Part shown: one piece after another, positions 35,792-44,671 of the stretch
Position numbering within the stretch: position 1 is the first letter of the stretch
Layout of the letters: each line of letters starts with the position of its first letter
Assembly (NCBI GenBank): GCA_040751755.1
Contig: JBFMHC010000035.1
Coordinates: 124,001 to 188,000, forward strand
Length of the DNA: 64,000 bases
Reading direction: 5' to 3'
Origin: PFJX01 sp040751755
GTDB lineage: Bacteria > Pseudomonadota > Gammaproteobacteria > Burkholderiales > Thiobacillaceae
The notes under the pieces: generated by a model
Seen by the model: only the letters and a program-made list of their open reading frames with translations
What the model was told of the DNA's origin: nothing
The model's database searches: none
Position numbers and translations under genes: made by a program

Positions 35792-35832
35792 CCGGCGGTC
35801 AAAAATAAGTCCAACGATCTTATCACCCCGCC

Positions 35833-38148
35833 ATGTCGCCCGCCGCGCCCCCGTTCACGCGCCTGCTCCTCTCCGTATGCCTTGCGGCGGCCTGCGCGGA
35901 GGCCTTCGCGGCCGATGCCGAGGTGCAGCTCAAGCCGACCACCGGCTTGTCCGCGCCCCTGGCCAGCGGCGCATCCCTGAAGGGACCGACCTTCCTGGAG
36001 GCGGACCAGGTGCAAGGCATCGTCGACCGCGAGGTCGAGGCGAGCGGCAAGGTCGTCATCCACAACCTGCGCGAGCGCGTCGAGGCCGAGTGGCTGCGTT
36101 ACGACCAGGTGCGGGACGAGGTGCAGGCCAAGGGCGGCGTGTCGTTCGCGCACGACCGGGACCGTCTGCAGGGCAGCGCCCTGCAACTCAAGCTGAGCGC
36201 CCGCCTGGGGACGATCTCCGACGTGCGCTACGAACTGCAGGGCGAGGCCAGGGTGCCGGGCGGCATGCCCGACGTCGCGCGCGGCGAGGCCAAGACCGTG
36301 CACTTCCAGGGGCCCGACCGCTACCAGCTGGACGAGGCGAGCTATACCACCTGCCCGCTGGACAAGCAGGATTGGGTGCTGAAGACCGACGAGCTGAAGC
36401 TGGATTACGCGAGCAGCCTGGGGACGGCGCGCCAGGTGCGTGTCGAGTACCTCGATACCCCCATCCTGTACGTGCCGTGGATGGACTTCTCCCTGGATGA
36501 CCGGCGCAAGTCCGGTTTCCTGGCACCGTCCTACGGCGCCTCCAGCGAACGCGGCCTGGAGCTGAGCGCGCCCTGGTACTGGAACATCGCCCCCAACCGC
36601 GACGCCACCCTGATGCCGCGTTTCATGAGCCGACGCGGCATCCAGCTGGGCGGCGAATACCGCTACCTGGATGCGGCCTACCAGGGCGAGGCCGGCTTGG
36701 AATACCTGCCCAGCGACAGTGTCACCGGCCGTGACCGGAGCCTTGGCCTGTGGCGCCACCGGCAGCGCTTCAGCCCGCGCTGGTCGGCAAGCCTGGATCT
36801 GCTCGGCGTGTCCGACGACCGCTACTTCGTCGATCTCGCCAACCAGATCAACCAGACCTCCCTGGTCAACCTGCCGCGCCAGGCGCAGATCGACTACGAC
36901 GCCGGCTGGTTCAAGGCCAGGGGCCTGGCGCAGGGGTTCCAGACCCTGCAGGACCCGGCGGCGCCGATCTTCGAACCCTACCGCCGTCTGCCGCAGCTGA
37001 CCTTCCTCGCCGGCCGGCCGGAGCTGGCCGGGCGGCGCCTGCCCTGGGAACTCGGCGGGGAATTCGTGTGGTTCGAGCGCGGGCGCGACGATGGCGTGCA
37101 GGGGCGTCGTCTGCATCTCAACCCCAGCCTCAGCCTGCCCCTGCGCACGCCCTACGCGACGGTGACGCCGAAGCTCGGCTGGCTGTTCACCCGCTACGAC
37201 CTGGACGACGGCACGCTGTCGCTGCGCGACACCCGCGACCCGGCGCTCACCCCCCTGCCGGCGGGCGGCTTCGCCAACACCACGCGCAGCATGCCCCTGT
37301 TCAGCCTGGACTCCAGCCTGGTGCTGGAGCGCGACGATAACTACTTCGGCCGCGGCTTCATCCAGACCCTGGAGCCCCGTCTCTACTACCTCTACATCCC
37401 CTATCGCGACCAGGACCGCATCCCCATCTTCGACACCGGCATCGCCGACCTGTCCATGGACCAGCTGTTCGGCGAGAACCAGTACGTGGGGGTGGACCGC
37501 ATCAACAACGCCAACCAGCTCACCATGGCGGTGACCTCGCGCTTCCTCGAGCGCGAGAACGGCAAGGAACGCCTGGCGGTGACCCTGGGGCAGCGCTACT
37601 ACTTCGTCGACCAGAAGGTCACCTTCCCCGGCCAGGTCGCGCGCGGCAGCAACAGCACGGACCTGCTCGCCCTGGTGTCCGGGCAGGTGAACGACAAGCT
37701 GCGCCTCGCCACCGGCATGCAGTTCAATACGGACGACGGCAAGCTCGCCAAGGCCAACCTCGGCGGCAGCTGGCGCGACGGCCCGGGCAAGGTGCTCAAC
37801 GCCGACTACCGCTTCACGAGCAAGCGCTACGCCACCACCGCCCTCAACCAGATCGACCTGTCCGCGCAGTGGCCGCTGGGGCCCAAGTGGTACGGCGTCG
37901 GGCGCCTGAACTACTCGATCGAGGACGGCCGCGTCGTCGAGGGCCTGGCCGGCTTCGAGTACAACGCCGGCTGTTGGTCCCTGCGCGGCGTGGTGCAGCG
38001 CCTGGCGACGCTGCAGAACACCGAGAGCAATGCCTTCTTCCTGCAGCTCGAGCTGCGCGGCCTCACCAAGCTGGGCCCCAACCCCCTGGACATCCTGAAA
38101 CGGAGCATTTCCGGCTATGCCAAGAGCGATGAATTCGAAGCCCGTTAA
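35833..38148 (+). CDS. lptD: LPS-assembly protein LptD
   Basis: LptD (771 residues) is the outer-membrane channel that inserts lipopolysaccharide. It has a signal peptide (LLLSVCLAAACAEAFA), a periplasmic OstA domain (about 50-170: FLEADQVQGIVDREVEASGKVVI) and a long C-terminal barrel. Apart from cysteines in the signal, only Cys174 (YTTCPLD) and Cys714 (NAGCWSL) remain, so one interdomain disulfide is possible instead of the two in E. coli. It overlaps surA. Confidence 0.94.
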   Translation: MSPAAPPFTRLLLSVCLAAACAEAFAADAEVQLKPTTGLSAPLASGASLKGPTFLEADQVQGIVDREVEASGKVVIHNLRERVEAEWLRYDQVRDEVQAKGGVSFAHDRDRLQGSALQLKLSARLGTISDVRYELQGEARVPGGMPDVARGEAKTVHFQGPDRYQLDEASYTTCPLDKQDWVLKTDELKLDYASSLGTARQVRVEYLDTPILYVPWMDFSLDDRRKSGFLAPSYGASSERGLELSAPWYWNIAPNRDATLMPRFMSRRGIQLGGEYRYLDAAYQGEAGLEYLPSDSVTGRDRSLGLWRHRQRFSPRWSASLDLLGVSDDRYFVDLANQINQTSLVNLPRQAQIDYDAGWFKARGLAQGFQTLQDPAAPIFEPYRRLPQLTFLAGRPELAGRRLPWELGGEFVWFERGRDDGVQGRRLHLNPSLSLPLRTPYATVTPKLGWLFTRYDLDDGTLSLRDTRDPALTPLPAGGFANTTRSMPLFSLDSSLVLERDDNYFGRGFIQTLEPRLYYLYIPYRDQDRIPIFDTGIADLSMDQLFGENQYVGVDRINNANQLTMAVTSRFLERENGKERLAVTLGQRYYFVDQKVTFPGQVARGSNSTDLLALVSGQVNDKLRLATGMQFNTDDGKLAKANLGGSWRDGPGKVLNADYRFTSKRYATTALNQIDLSAQWPLGPKWYGVGRLNYSIEDGRVVEGLAGFEYNAGCWSLRGVVQRLATLQNTESNAFFLQLELRGLTKLGPNPLDILKRSISGYAKSDEFEAR

Positions 38149-39424
38149 GAACCTCCTGCTCGCCGGCCTGCTGCTGCTCGCGGCGGGCTCGGGGGTCGCC
38201 GCCCCGGTCGAGATCGACCGCGTCGTCGCGGTGGTGAACAATGGCGTGATCACGCAATTCGAGCTGCGCACCCGCATGGAGCAGGTGCTGCGCCAGCTGG
38301 CCGGGCAGAACACCCAGGCGCCGCCGCGCCGCGTCCTGGAGAAACAGGTCCTGGAGCGCATGATCACCGAACGCGCCCTGCTGCAGATCGCCGAGGACAC
38401 CAACGTGCGCGTCGACGGCGCGCAGCTCGATCGCGCGATCGCCAACATCGCGCAGCGCAACAACCTGAGCCCGGAGGCCTTCCGCAAGGCCCTGGAGGCG
38501 GAGAAGACCGACTTCGCGGCGTTCCGCGAACAGATCCGCACCGAGATGATCGTCGCGCGCCTGCGCGACCGCGAGGTGGAGAGCCGCATCGTCGTCACCG
38601 ACGCGGAGATCGACAACTACCTCGCCAGCAGCGAACGCGATGCCAACCAGCAGGACGAGTACAACCTCGCCCACATCCTGGTGCTGGCGCCGGAAGGCGC
38701 CAGTCCGGAGCAGCTTGCCGAACTCCGCGCGAAGGCCGAGAAGGCCCTGGCGGAGCTGAAGGGCGGGGCGGACTTCGCCCAGGTCTCCGCAGCCTACTCG
38801 GACGCGCAGAACGCCCTGCAGGGCGGTGGACTGGGCTGGCGCGCGCAGGCGCAGCTGCCGGCGCTGTTCACCGACGCGGTGAAGGACCTCAAGCCGGGCG
38901 AGACGACCGGCATCCTGCGCAGCGCCAACGGCTTCCACGTCCTCAAGCTCCTCGACAAGCGCGGCAAGAACGTGCAGCTGGTGATCACCCAGACGCATGC
39001 GCGCCACATCCTGATCAAGACCAACGAGGTGGTGAGCGACCAGGACGCGCGCACCCGCCTGCTGCAGCTCAAGGAGCGTGTGGAGAACGGCGCATCCTTC
39101 GAGGAACTGGCGAAGCTGCATTCCGACGACCTGTCGGCGAGCAAGGGCGGCGACCTGGGCTGGCTCAATCCGGGCGACACGGTGCCCGACTTCGAGCGCG
39201 CCATGGACGCACTGCAGCCCAACCAGGTCTCCGCGCCGGTGCGCTCGCCCTTCGGCTGGCACCTGATCCAGGTGCTGGAGCGGCGCGACCAGGACGTCAC
39301 CCAGGAACGCAAGCGCCTGGAGGCGCGCCGCGCCATCCGCGCGCGCAAGGCCGACGAGGCCTTCGACGACTGGGTGCGCCAGGCGCGCGACCGCGCCTAC
39401 GTGGAGTACCGCCTGGAGGACTGA
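38129..39424 (+). CDS. surA: Periplasmic chaperone / peptidyl-prolyl isomerase SurA
   Basis: SurA (431 residues) escorts outer-membrane proteins such as LptD. After a signal peptide (LLLAGLLLLAAGSGVAA) comes the chaperone N-domain (EIDRVVAVVNNGVITQFELRTRM). Two parvulin domains follow: YNLAHILVLAPEGAS ... GGGLGWRA and THARHILIKTNEVV ... KGGDLGWLNPGDTVPDFERAM. The gene overlaps lptD by 20 bases; an ATG four codons earlier is possible. The lptD-surA pair is a widely conserved unit. Confidence 0.95.
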   Translation: MNSKPVKNLLLAGLLLLAAGSGVAAPVEIDRVVAVVNNGVITQFELRTRMEQVLRQLAGQNTQAPPRRVLEKQVLERMITERALLQIAEDTNVRVDGAQLDRAIANIAQRNNLSPEAFRKALEAEKTDFAAFREQIRTEMIVARLRDREVESRIVVTDAEIDNYLASSERDANQQDEYNLAHILVLAPEGASPEQLAELRAKAEKALAELKGGADFAQVSAAYSDAQNALQGGGLGWRAQAQLPALFTDAVKDLKPGETTGILRSANGFHVLKLLDKRGKNVQLVITQTHARHILIKTNEVVSDQDARTRLLQLKERVENGASFEELAKLHSDDLSASKGGDLGWLNPGDTVPDFERAMDALQPNQVSAPVRSPFGWHLIQVLERRDQDVTQERKRLEARRAIRARKADEAFDDWVRQARDRAYVEYRLED

Positions 39425-39430
39425 TCCCGG

Positions 39431-40036
39431 TCAGCGCCGGCGGAACCAGCCGGTCAGGCTGAGGCGCTGGCGCCGCGCCGGCTGCACCTGGTGCCAGAAG
39501 CGTTCCGAGAGGAAGGTCACCAGGGTGCCGCCGGCCGGCGCGATCTCCAGCGGCTCGGCGTCTTCCCCCGGCCAGAACAGCAACTGCCCGCCGTCCGCCG
39601 CCGACCAGTCAGGCGGGTTGAGGTAGAGGATCACCGTGAGTGCGCGCCGGTCGTCGTCGCGGAAACGGTCGAGGTGGCGCTGGTAGCCCGCGCCCGGCGG
39701 GTAGGCGGCGAAATGCAGCTCCAGGTCGAAGAGGCCGAGGTACAGCTCGCGGTTGACCGCCAGACGCAGTTCATCGAGGCGCCGCAGCGCCGCCTGCAAC
39801 GCCGCCCCGGCCGTCGCCTCGTCGATCCACAGCACCTGGTCGCCGCGGATCTCGCCGCGCACCGCCGCCTCTTCCCCCCTGCCCACGCCGGCGGCGTGGA
39901 ATTCCCCGCGGGCCAGGGCGGCGAGGCACTCCTCGCGCAGGGCGCGGGTCTGGTCCGCGTCCAGGAAGGCCGGGTCGACGTGCCAGCCCGGTCCCGCCAG
40001 GCCGTCCAGCAGGCGTGCGAGGGCGGGGTCGCTCAA
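39431..40036 (-). CDS. 2-oxoglutarate/Fe(II)-dependent oxygenase (prolyl hydroxylase type)
   Basis: The 201-residue protein fits the P4Hc / PKHD oxygenases. The HXD pair of iron ligands is in YQRHLDRFRDDDRRALTVILYLN, and the distal histidine and 2-oxoglutarate-binding arginine are in ERFWHQVQPARRQRLSLTGWFRR. The substrate is unknown; bacterial relatives hydroxylate proteins such as EF-Tu or ribosomal proteins. The likely TTG start overlaps the stop of the DUF4139 gene (TTGA), indicating coupling. It converges with surA six bases apart. Confidence 0.8.
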   Translation of the reverse strand: MSDPALARLLDGLAGPGWHVDPAFLDADQTRALREECLAALARGEFHAAGVGRGEEAAVRGEIRGDQVLWIDEATAGAALQAALRRLDELRLAVNRELYLGLFDLELHFAAYPPGAGYQRHLDRFRDDDRRALTVILYLNPPDWSAADGGQLLFWPGEDAEPLEIAPAGGTLVTFLSERFWHQVQPARRQRLSLTGWFRRR

Positions 40037-41484
40037 AACTTCACCCGCGCGCGCCAGGTCAGCACGGTCTTGCCCTCCGCCGGCACCGGCACGTCCCAGC
40101 TGGCGAGGTGCGCGGTCTCCTTCCTGTGCGGCAGGCTGGACTGCAGGATCTGCCACTCGCCGGGCATGGGCTCGACGACCTTGACCCGCACCGGCTCGTT
40201 CTTGGCGTTGCGAATCTCCAACTGGTAGGCGGTCTCGATCACGCCGCTGCGGCCGATCACGCCGGCGACCTTCTGGAAGTCCGTCTGCTTCTTGTCGGCG
40301 GTGATGTCGAAGGCCTCGCCCAGCTTCAGGCGCACGGTCTCGCCCTTGGCGGTGTGGTCGATGCGGTCCTCGCCGATGAACTGCGCGCGCCCGGCGGCGT
40401 CCTTCTTGTAGACGCGGACGATGCCCTTGGGCAGGGGGATGCCGAGGTCGCGGCCCTTGTTGGCGAACTCCAGGGTCACCGCCGGCTTGAGCCTCTGGCC
40501 GATCTCGCCGTACTGGCCGCCGTAGTACCAGTCGCCGCCGTCCAGGCGGTATTCCTTGCGCACCTTCACGTCCCGCGCGGAGAGCAGGGCCACCTGCTTG
40601 GTCTGGTTGTCGCCGATGCTGGTGGGGCGCTCCAGGGTGTACAGGTGGTATTCGAACAGGCCTTCCTCCTTCATCCCCGGCGCCGCCTCGGCCATCGCCA
40701 GGGTGCGCTGCGCCATCGCCATCTTTGCCAGGTCGGGGGCGACGCGGTTGACCTCGCCGGCGACCAGCTGCAGGCGGGCGTCGGGGTAGGCGGTGCCGCT
40801 GGTGTTGGTGAGCGTGACCCAGCCGTTCAGGTCGAGCCCGCCCTCGTCGCCGGAGAGTTCGGCAACGTAGTCCGCCTTCCAGGACAGGCCGCCGGTCAGG
40901 TAGGAGAGCTCCAGGGCACGCGCCGTGTCGGGCTGCGCGGCGGCGCCCGCGTCGACGAGCATGGCCAGGGTGGGGCGGTCGCGCAGGCCCGGCGGCACGC
41001 CGGCGAAGCCCAGGCGGCCGGGGACGCCGGTCTCCACGCGGTCGGCGAACTGCAGCACCACGCCGTCGTTGGCCGCCAGCACGGTGGCGTTCTCCACCGT
41101 CTCCGCGCCGTCGTGCGGCGGCGTGCGGAACACGCGCACGGCACCGCCGACGGACTTCTCCAGCAGCTTCTGCGGCGTCAGCAGGTCGAAATCGAAGTTC
41201 TGTTCCAACAGCGTCAGGCGACCGCCGTCGAGGGCGCGCAGCAGCGCGGTCTCGGGCTGCATGCGCGCGGAGACCTCGCGCCAGGCGAGGCGGTTCTCGC
41301 CCCCGCCCAGCCGCACCTTGCGCGCGTCCTTCACAAGCGCCAGGTCGCCGTTGTAGATGGTGACCGCCAGGCCGGTCTGGTCGGCGGCGGTGCTGCGGCG
41401 TTCCTCCACGGCGTGGGCGAGCGGCCCGGCGAGGGTCGCGAGGGCGAGGAGGCTGAGGAGCAGGGCGGTGCGCGGGGTCTTCAT
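40033..41484 (-). CDS. DUF4139-domain exported protein
   Basis: The 483-residue product has a signal peptide (LLLSLLALATLAGPLAHA), then a beta-rich region opening with GLAVTIYNGDLALVKDARKV. This opening and the later LSYLTGGLSWKADYVAEL, GWVTLTNTSGTAYPDARLQLVAGEVNRV and EYRLDGGDWYYGG segments identify the DUF4139 family, whose function is unknown. It is probably periplasmic or surface-anchored; there is no further membrane segment. ATGA overlap with pgl upstream and TTGA overlap with the oxygenase downstream suggest one operon. Confidence 0.82.
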   Translation of the reverse strand: MKTPRTALLLSLLALATLAGPLAHAVEERRSTAADQTGLAVTIYNGDLALVKDARKVRLGGGENRLAWREVSARMQPETALLRALDGGRLTLLEQNFDFDLLTPQKLLEKSVGGAVRVFRTPPHDGAETVENATVLAANDGVVLQFADRVETGVPGRLGFAGVPPGLRDRPTLAMLVDAGAAAQPDTARALELSYLTGGLSWKADYVAELSGDEGGLDLNGWVTLTNTSGTAYPDARLQLVAGEVNRVAPDLAKMAMAQRTLAMAEAAPGMKEEGLFEYHLYTLERPTSIGDNQTKQVALLSARDVKVRKEYRLDGGDWYYGGQYGEIGQRLKPAVTLEFANKGRDLGIPLPKGIVRVYKKDAAGRAQFIGEDRIDHTAKGETVRLKLGEAFDITADKKQTDFQKVAGVIGRSGVIETAYQLEIRNAKNEPVRVKVVEPMPGEWQILQSSLPHRKETAHLASWDVPVPAEGKTVLTWRARVKF

Positions 41485-42179
41485 GCGGGGTCTCCAGGAG
41501 GAAGGGCATCGGCGCTGGACAGGATGTCGACGCCGCCGGCGGGTTGGATGGCGGCGGCGGGGATGAGTTCGCCGCGCCGCCAGCGGCCCACCGCCTCGCA
41601 CTTGCCGGTGCCGCTCACCAGGAACAGCACCTGGCGCGCGCGTGCCAGGCGGCGCGCGGAGAGGCTGACCCGCGCCGGCGGCGGCTTGGGGGTGTCGAAC
41701 ACCGGCAACACGTCCGGCGCCTGCGCCTGCGTGCCCCAGTCGTGGCCGGGGAACAGGCTGGCGGTGTGGCCGTCCTCGCCCAGGCCCAGCAGGACCAGGT
41801 CGAACTCGCCGACCGTCGCCAGCGCCTCGCCGTAGGCACGGGCGGCGGCCTCGGCGCCCAGCTCGGCGGGGATGGCGTGGATCTGCATGGACGGGACGGC
41901 ACCGCCCGCGAGCAGGCTGGCGTGCGCCATGGCGCTGTTGCGCTCCGGGTCGTCGGGCGGCAGGCAGCGTTCGTCGCCGAACCAGACGTGCCAGCGCGCC
42001 CAGTCGTGCGCCTCGCGCGCCAGGGCCTGGTAGAGCAGGCGCGGCGTGCCGCCGCCGGCGAGGACGATGTGGAAGGCGCCGTGGCGCGCCAGGGCCACCC
42101 GCTCGGCGCCCCCGACGATTGCCAGGGCCTGGCGCAGCCAGTCGTCCATGTCGGGTGCGAGATGCCAGCGGGTATCCAT
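41481..42179 (-). CDS. pgl: 6-phosphogluconolactonase
   Basis: Pgl (232 residues, DevB type) hydrolyses 6-phosphogluconolactone in the oxidative pentose phosphate pathway. Motifs are IVLAGGGTPRLLYQALA, HVWFGDERCLPPDDPERNSAMA and LVLLGLGEDGHTASLFPGH. Neither zwf nor gnd is adjacent. The gene diverges from the exonuclease gene and is translationally coupled to the DUF4139 gene (ATGA). Confidence 0.9.
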   Translation of the reverse strand: MDTRWHLAPDMDDWLRQALAIVGGAERVALARHGAFHIVLAGGGTPRLLYQALAREAHDWARWHVWFGDERCLPPDDPERNSAMAHASLLAGGAVPSMQIHAIPAELGAEAAARAYGEALATVGEFDLVLLGLGEDGHTASLFPGHDWGTQAQAPDVLPVFDTPKPPPARVSLSARRLARARQVLFLVSGTGKCEAVGRWRRGELIPAAAIQPAGGVDILSSADALPPGDPA

Positions 42180-42230
42180 CGGTATGGGCGGGTAAACGGA
42201 TAAAATCGCGCAAATTTTACGCCCCGGATC

Positions 42231-43010
42231 ATGACCCCTACCCTCGTCTTCGACATCGAAACCATCCCCGACATCGCCGGCCTGCGCCGCCTGCACGACG
42301 TGGGCCCCGAGGCCTCTGACCACGAGGTCGGCGAGATGGCCTACCTGATGCGCCGCCAGCAGACCGGCGGTTCCGACTTCCTGCCGCACTACCTGCAGCG
42401 CGTCGTCACCATCTCCTGCGTGCTGCGCGAGGCGGACCGCTTCCGCGTGTTTTCCCTGTCCGAGCCGGACGCGGACGAGGGGCAGATCATCCAGCGCTTC
42501 TTCGACGGCATCGAGCGCTACACGCCGCAGCTGGTGAGCTGGAACGGCGGCGGCTTCGACCTGCCGGTGCTGCACTACCGCGCCATGCTGCATGGCGTGA
42601 GCGCGCCCAAATACTGGGACTGGGGCGACGACGACCGCGAGTTCAAATACAACAACTACCTCTCCCGCTACCACACCCGCCACATCGACCTGATGGACGT
42701 GCTGGCGATGTATTCCGGGCGCGCCAACGCGCCGCTCGACGCCTTCGCCAAGCTGCTCGGCTTCCCCGGCAAGCTGGGCATGGACGGCGGCGAGGTGTGG
42801 AACGCCTGGCAGCGCGGCGAGGCGGCGGCGATCCGCGACTATTGCGAGACCGACGTGGTGAACACCTGGCTGGTCTACCTGCGTTTCCTGAAGATGCGCG
42901 GCACCCTGACCGCCGCGCAGTACGAGGAGGAGATCGCCCTGGCGCGCGGCAGCCTGGAGGAGATCGGTGCCGATCACTGGTTCGAGTTCCTGGAGGCGTG
43001 GGGCGCATGA
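42231..43010 (+). CDS. Predicted 3'-5' exonuclease, PolB-like DEDDy family
   Basis: The 259-residue protein matches the DNA polymerase B-like exonuclease family. The acidic residues are in VFDIETIPD (Asp8, Glu10), LVSWNGGGFDLPVLHYRAM and the tyrosine motif RDYCETDVVNTWLVYLRF. It lacks a polymerase domain and probably trims or degrades DNA or RNA ends. ATGA overlap couples it to rlmD. A -10-like TAAAAT lies at 42201-42206. Confidence 0.85.
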   Translation: MTPTLVFDIETIPDIAGLRRLHDVGPEASDHEVGEMAYLMRRQQTGGSDFLPHYLQRVVTISCVLREADRFRVFSLSEPDADEGQIIQRFFDGIERYTPQLVSWNGGGFDLPVLHYRAMLHGVSAPKYWDWGDDDREFKYNNYLSRYHTRHIDLMDVLAMYSGRANAPLDAFAKLLGFPGKLGMDGGEVWNAWQRGEAAAIRDYCETDVVNTWLVYLRFLKMRGTLTAAQYEEEIALARGSLEEIGADHWFEFLEAWGA

Positions 43011-44323
43011 ACCCGCTCGTCACCATCGAATCCATGGACCACGAGGGGCGTGGCGTCACGCACCACGAGGGCAAGGCCATCTTCGTCGACGGCGCCCTGC
43101 CGGGCGAGCTGTGCGAGGTCTCCAGCTACCGCAAGAAACCCAACTACGAGCAGGCGCAGGTGGTGGCGATCCGCCGCCCCAGCCCCTTCCGCGTCGCGCC
43201 GCAGTGCCGCTGGTTTGGCGTCTGCGGCGGCTGCTCGCACCAGCACCTCGACGAGTCCGCGCAGGTGGCGGTGAAGCAGCGCGTGCTGGAGGACTGTTTC
43301 GCGCACATCGGTCAGGTGCGCGCCGAGTCCATGCTCTCGCCCATCCACGGCCCCACCTGGGGCTATCGCACGCGCGCGCGCCTGTCGGTGCGCAACGTGC
43401 CGAAGAAGGGCGGCGTGCTGGTCGGCTTCCACGAGCGCAAGAGCAGCTACGTCGCGGACATGACCAGCTGCGAGGTGCTGCCGCGGCGCATCTCCGACCT
43501 GCTGCCGAAACTGCGCGTCCTGATCGCGCAGCTCTCGATCCGCGACCGCCTGCCGCAGATCGAGCTGGCCGCCGGCGAGGACGTGGACGTGCTGGTGCTG
43601 CGCATCCTCGAACCCCTGTCGGCGGACGACGAGACCGTGCTCAAGGCCTTCGCCGACCAGCACCGGGTGCAGTTCTGGCTGCAGCCCAAGGGGCCGGACA
43701 CCGCCCATCCCTTCTATCCCCTGGACGCGCCGGAGCTCTCCTACCGCCTGCCCGAGTTCGATCTGGTGATGCCGTTCCGCCCCACCGAGTTCACGCAGGT
43801 GAACCACGGCATCAACCGCATGCTGATCCGCCGCGCCATGCGCCTGCTGGACCCGCGTCCGGGCGAGCGGATCGCCGACTTCTTCTGCGGCCTGGGCAAC
43901 TTCAGCCTGCCGATCGCGCGCGGCGGCGCCTCGGTCCTGGGTGTTGAGGGCAGCGCCGGCCTGGTGGCGCGCGCGGTGGAGAATGCGGCGCGCAACGGCC
44001 TCGCGCAGCGCAGCGAGTTCCGCGTCGCCGACCTGTTCCAGATGACCCCGGAGTCCTACGCCGCGCTCGGCAGCTTCGACAAGCTGCTGATCGACCCGCC
44101 GCGCGACGGCGCGATCGAGCTGGTGAAGTCCCTGCCGGACGCCGGTGCGCCGCACCGCATCGTCTATGTCTCCTGCAGCCCCGCGACCCTGGCGCGCGAC
44201 GCCGCGGTGCTGGTGCACCAGAAGGGCTATCGTCTGGTCACGGCGGGCGTGGCGAACATGTTCCCGCACACCGCGCACGTCGAGTCCATCGCCCTGTTCG
44301 AACGCCCGTCATCCGGAGCCTGA
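43007..44323 (+). CDS. rlmD: 23S rRNA (uracil-1939-C5) methyltransferase
   Basis: RlmD/RumA (438 residues) methylates U1939 of 23S rRNA. An N-terminal TRAM domain (MDHEGRGVTHHEGKAIFVDGALPGE) is followed by the iron-sulfur cysteines in CRWFGVCGGCSHQHLD. The SAM-dependent domain has DFFCGLGNFSLPIA, LIDPPRDGA and VYVSCSPATLARDAAVL, with the catalytic cysteine in the last. It overlaps the exonuclease gene by four bases. Confidence 0.92.
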   Translation: MNPLVTIESMDHEGRGVTHHEGKAIFVDGALPGELCEVSSYRKKPNYEQAQVVAIRRPSPFRVAPQCRWFGVCGGCSHQHLDESAQVAVKQRVLEDCFAHIGQVRAESMLSPIHGPTWGYRTRARLSVRNVPKKGGVLVGFHERKSSYVADMTSCEVLPRRISDLLPKLRVLIAQLSIRDRLPQIELAAGEDVDVLVLRILEPLSADDETVLKAFADQHRVQFWLQPKGPDTAHPFYPLDAPELSYRLPEFDLVMPFRPTEFTQVNHGINRMLIRRAMRLLDPRPGERIADFFCGLGNFSLPIARGGASVLGVEGSAGLVARAVENAARNGLAQRSEFRVADLFQMTPESYAALGSFDKLLIDPPRDGAIELVKSLPDAGAPHRIVYVSCSPATLARDAAVLVHQKGYRLVTAGVANMFPHTAHVESIALFERPSSGA

Positions 44324-44325
44324 CC

Positions 44326-44601
44326 ATGAGCCACAAGCACGCCCACCTGCTACAGACCCTGTTCCACGACCCGATCAGCGGCAACATCCACTGGCGCGAC
44401 GTGGAGTCGCTGCTCGACCACCTGGGCGTGGAGGTGGAGCCGCTCTCCGGCGCGCGCCTGCGCGTGCGGCTGAACAACGTCGAGGGCGTGCTGCACCGGC
44501 CGCACCACAGCAACGTGCTCGATCGCCAGGACGTGAAGCACCTGCGCGAATACCTGGCGCACGCCGGCGTCACCCCGTCCCTGTACGAGGCGAAGGACTG
44601 A
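44326..44601 (+). CDS. HicA-like small protein without HicB partner
   Basis: The 91-residue product shows the outline of the HicA / YcfA double-stranded RNA-binding fold: IHWRDVESLLDHLGVEVEPLSGARLRVRLNNVEGVLHRPHHS, then an AGVTP end. Classical HicA toxins have a catalytic histidine in a GSH motif; here the equivalent region reads GARLRV, and histidines occur only later. No HicB antitoxin gene is adjacent. It begins two bases after rlmD, suggesting a housekeeping RNA-related role rather than a toxin. Confidence 0.65.
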   Translation: MSHKHAHLLQTLFHDPISGNIHWRDVESLLDHLGVEVEPLSGARLRVRLNNVEGVLHRPHHSNVLDRQDVKHLREYLAHAGVTPSLYEAKD

Positions 44602-44671
44602 GGCCCGGCCACGGTGACGCCCTTGCGGGCTTGCCGCTACACTGTGGCGACCGCAACTCCCGCCTAGATCG

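Noticed and set aside
35761..38616. A 951-codon open frame antisense to lptD and the start of surA
   Set aside because: High GC content keeps antisense frames open. The sense strand encodes clear LptD and SurA, and the antisense product is low-complexity, rich in His, Ala and Gly, with no family pattern.
44326..44601. HicAB toxin-antitoxin pair
   Set aside because: No HicB-like frame exists on either side; the neighbours are rlmD and a CNNM transporter gene.
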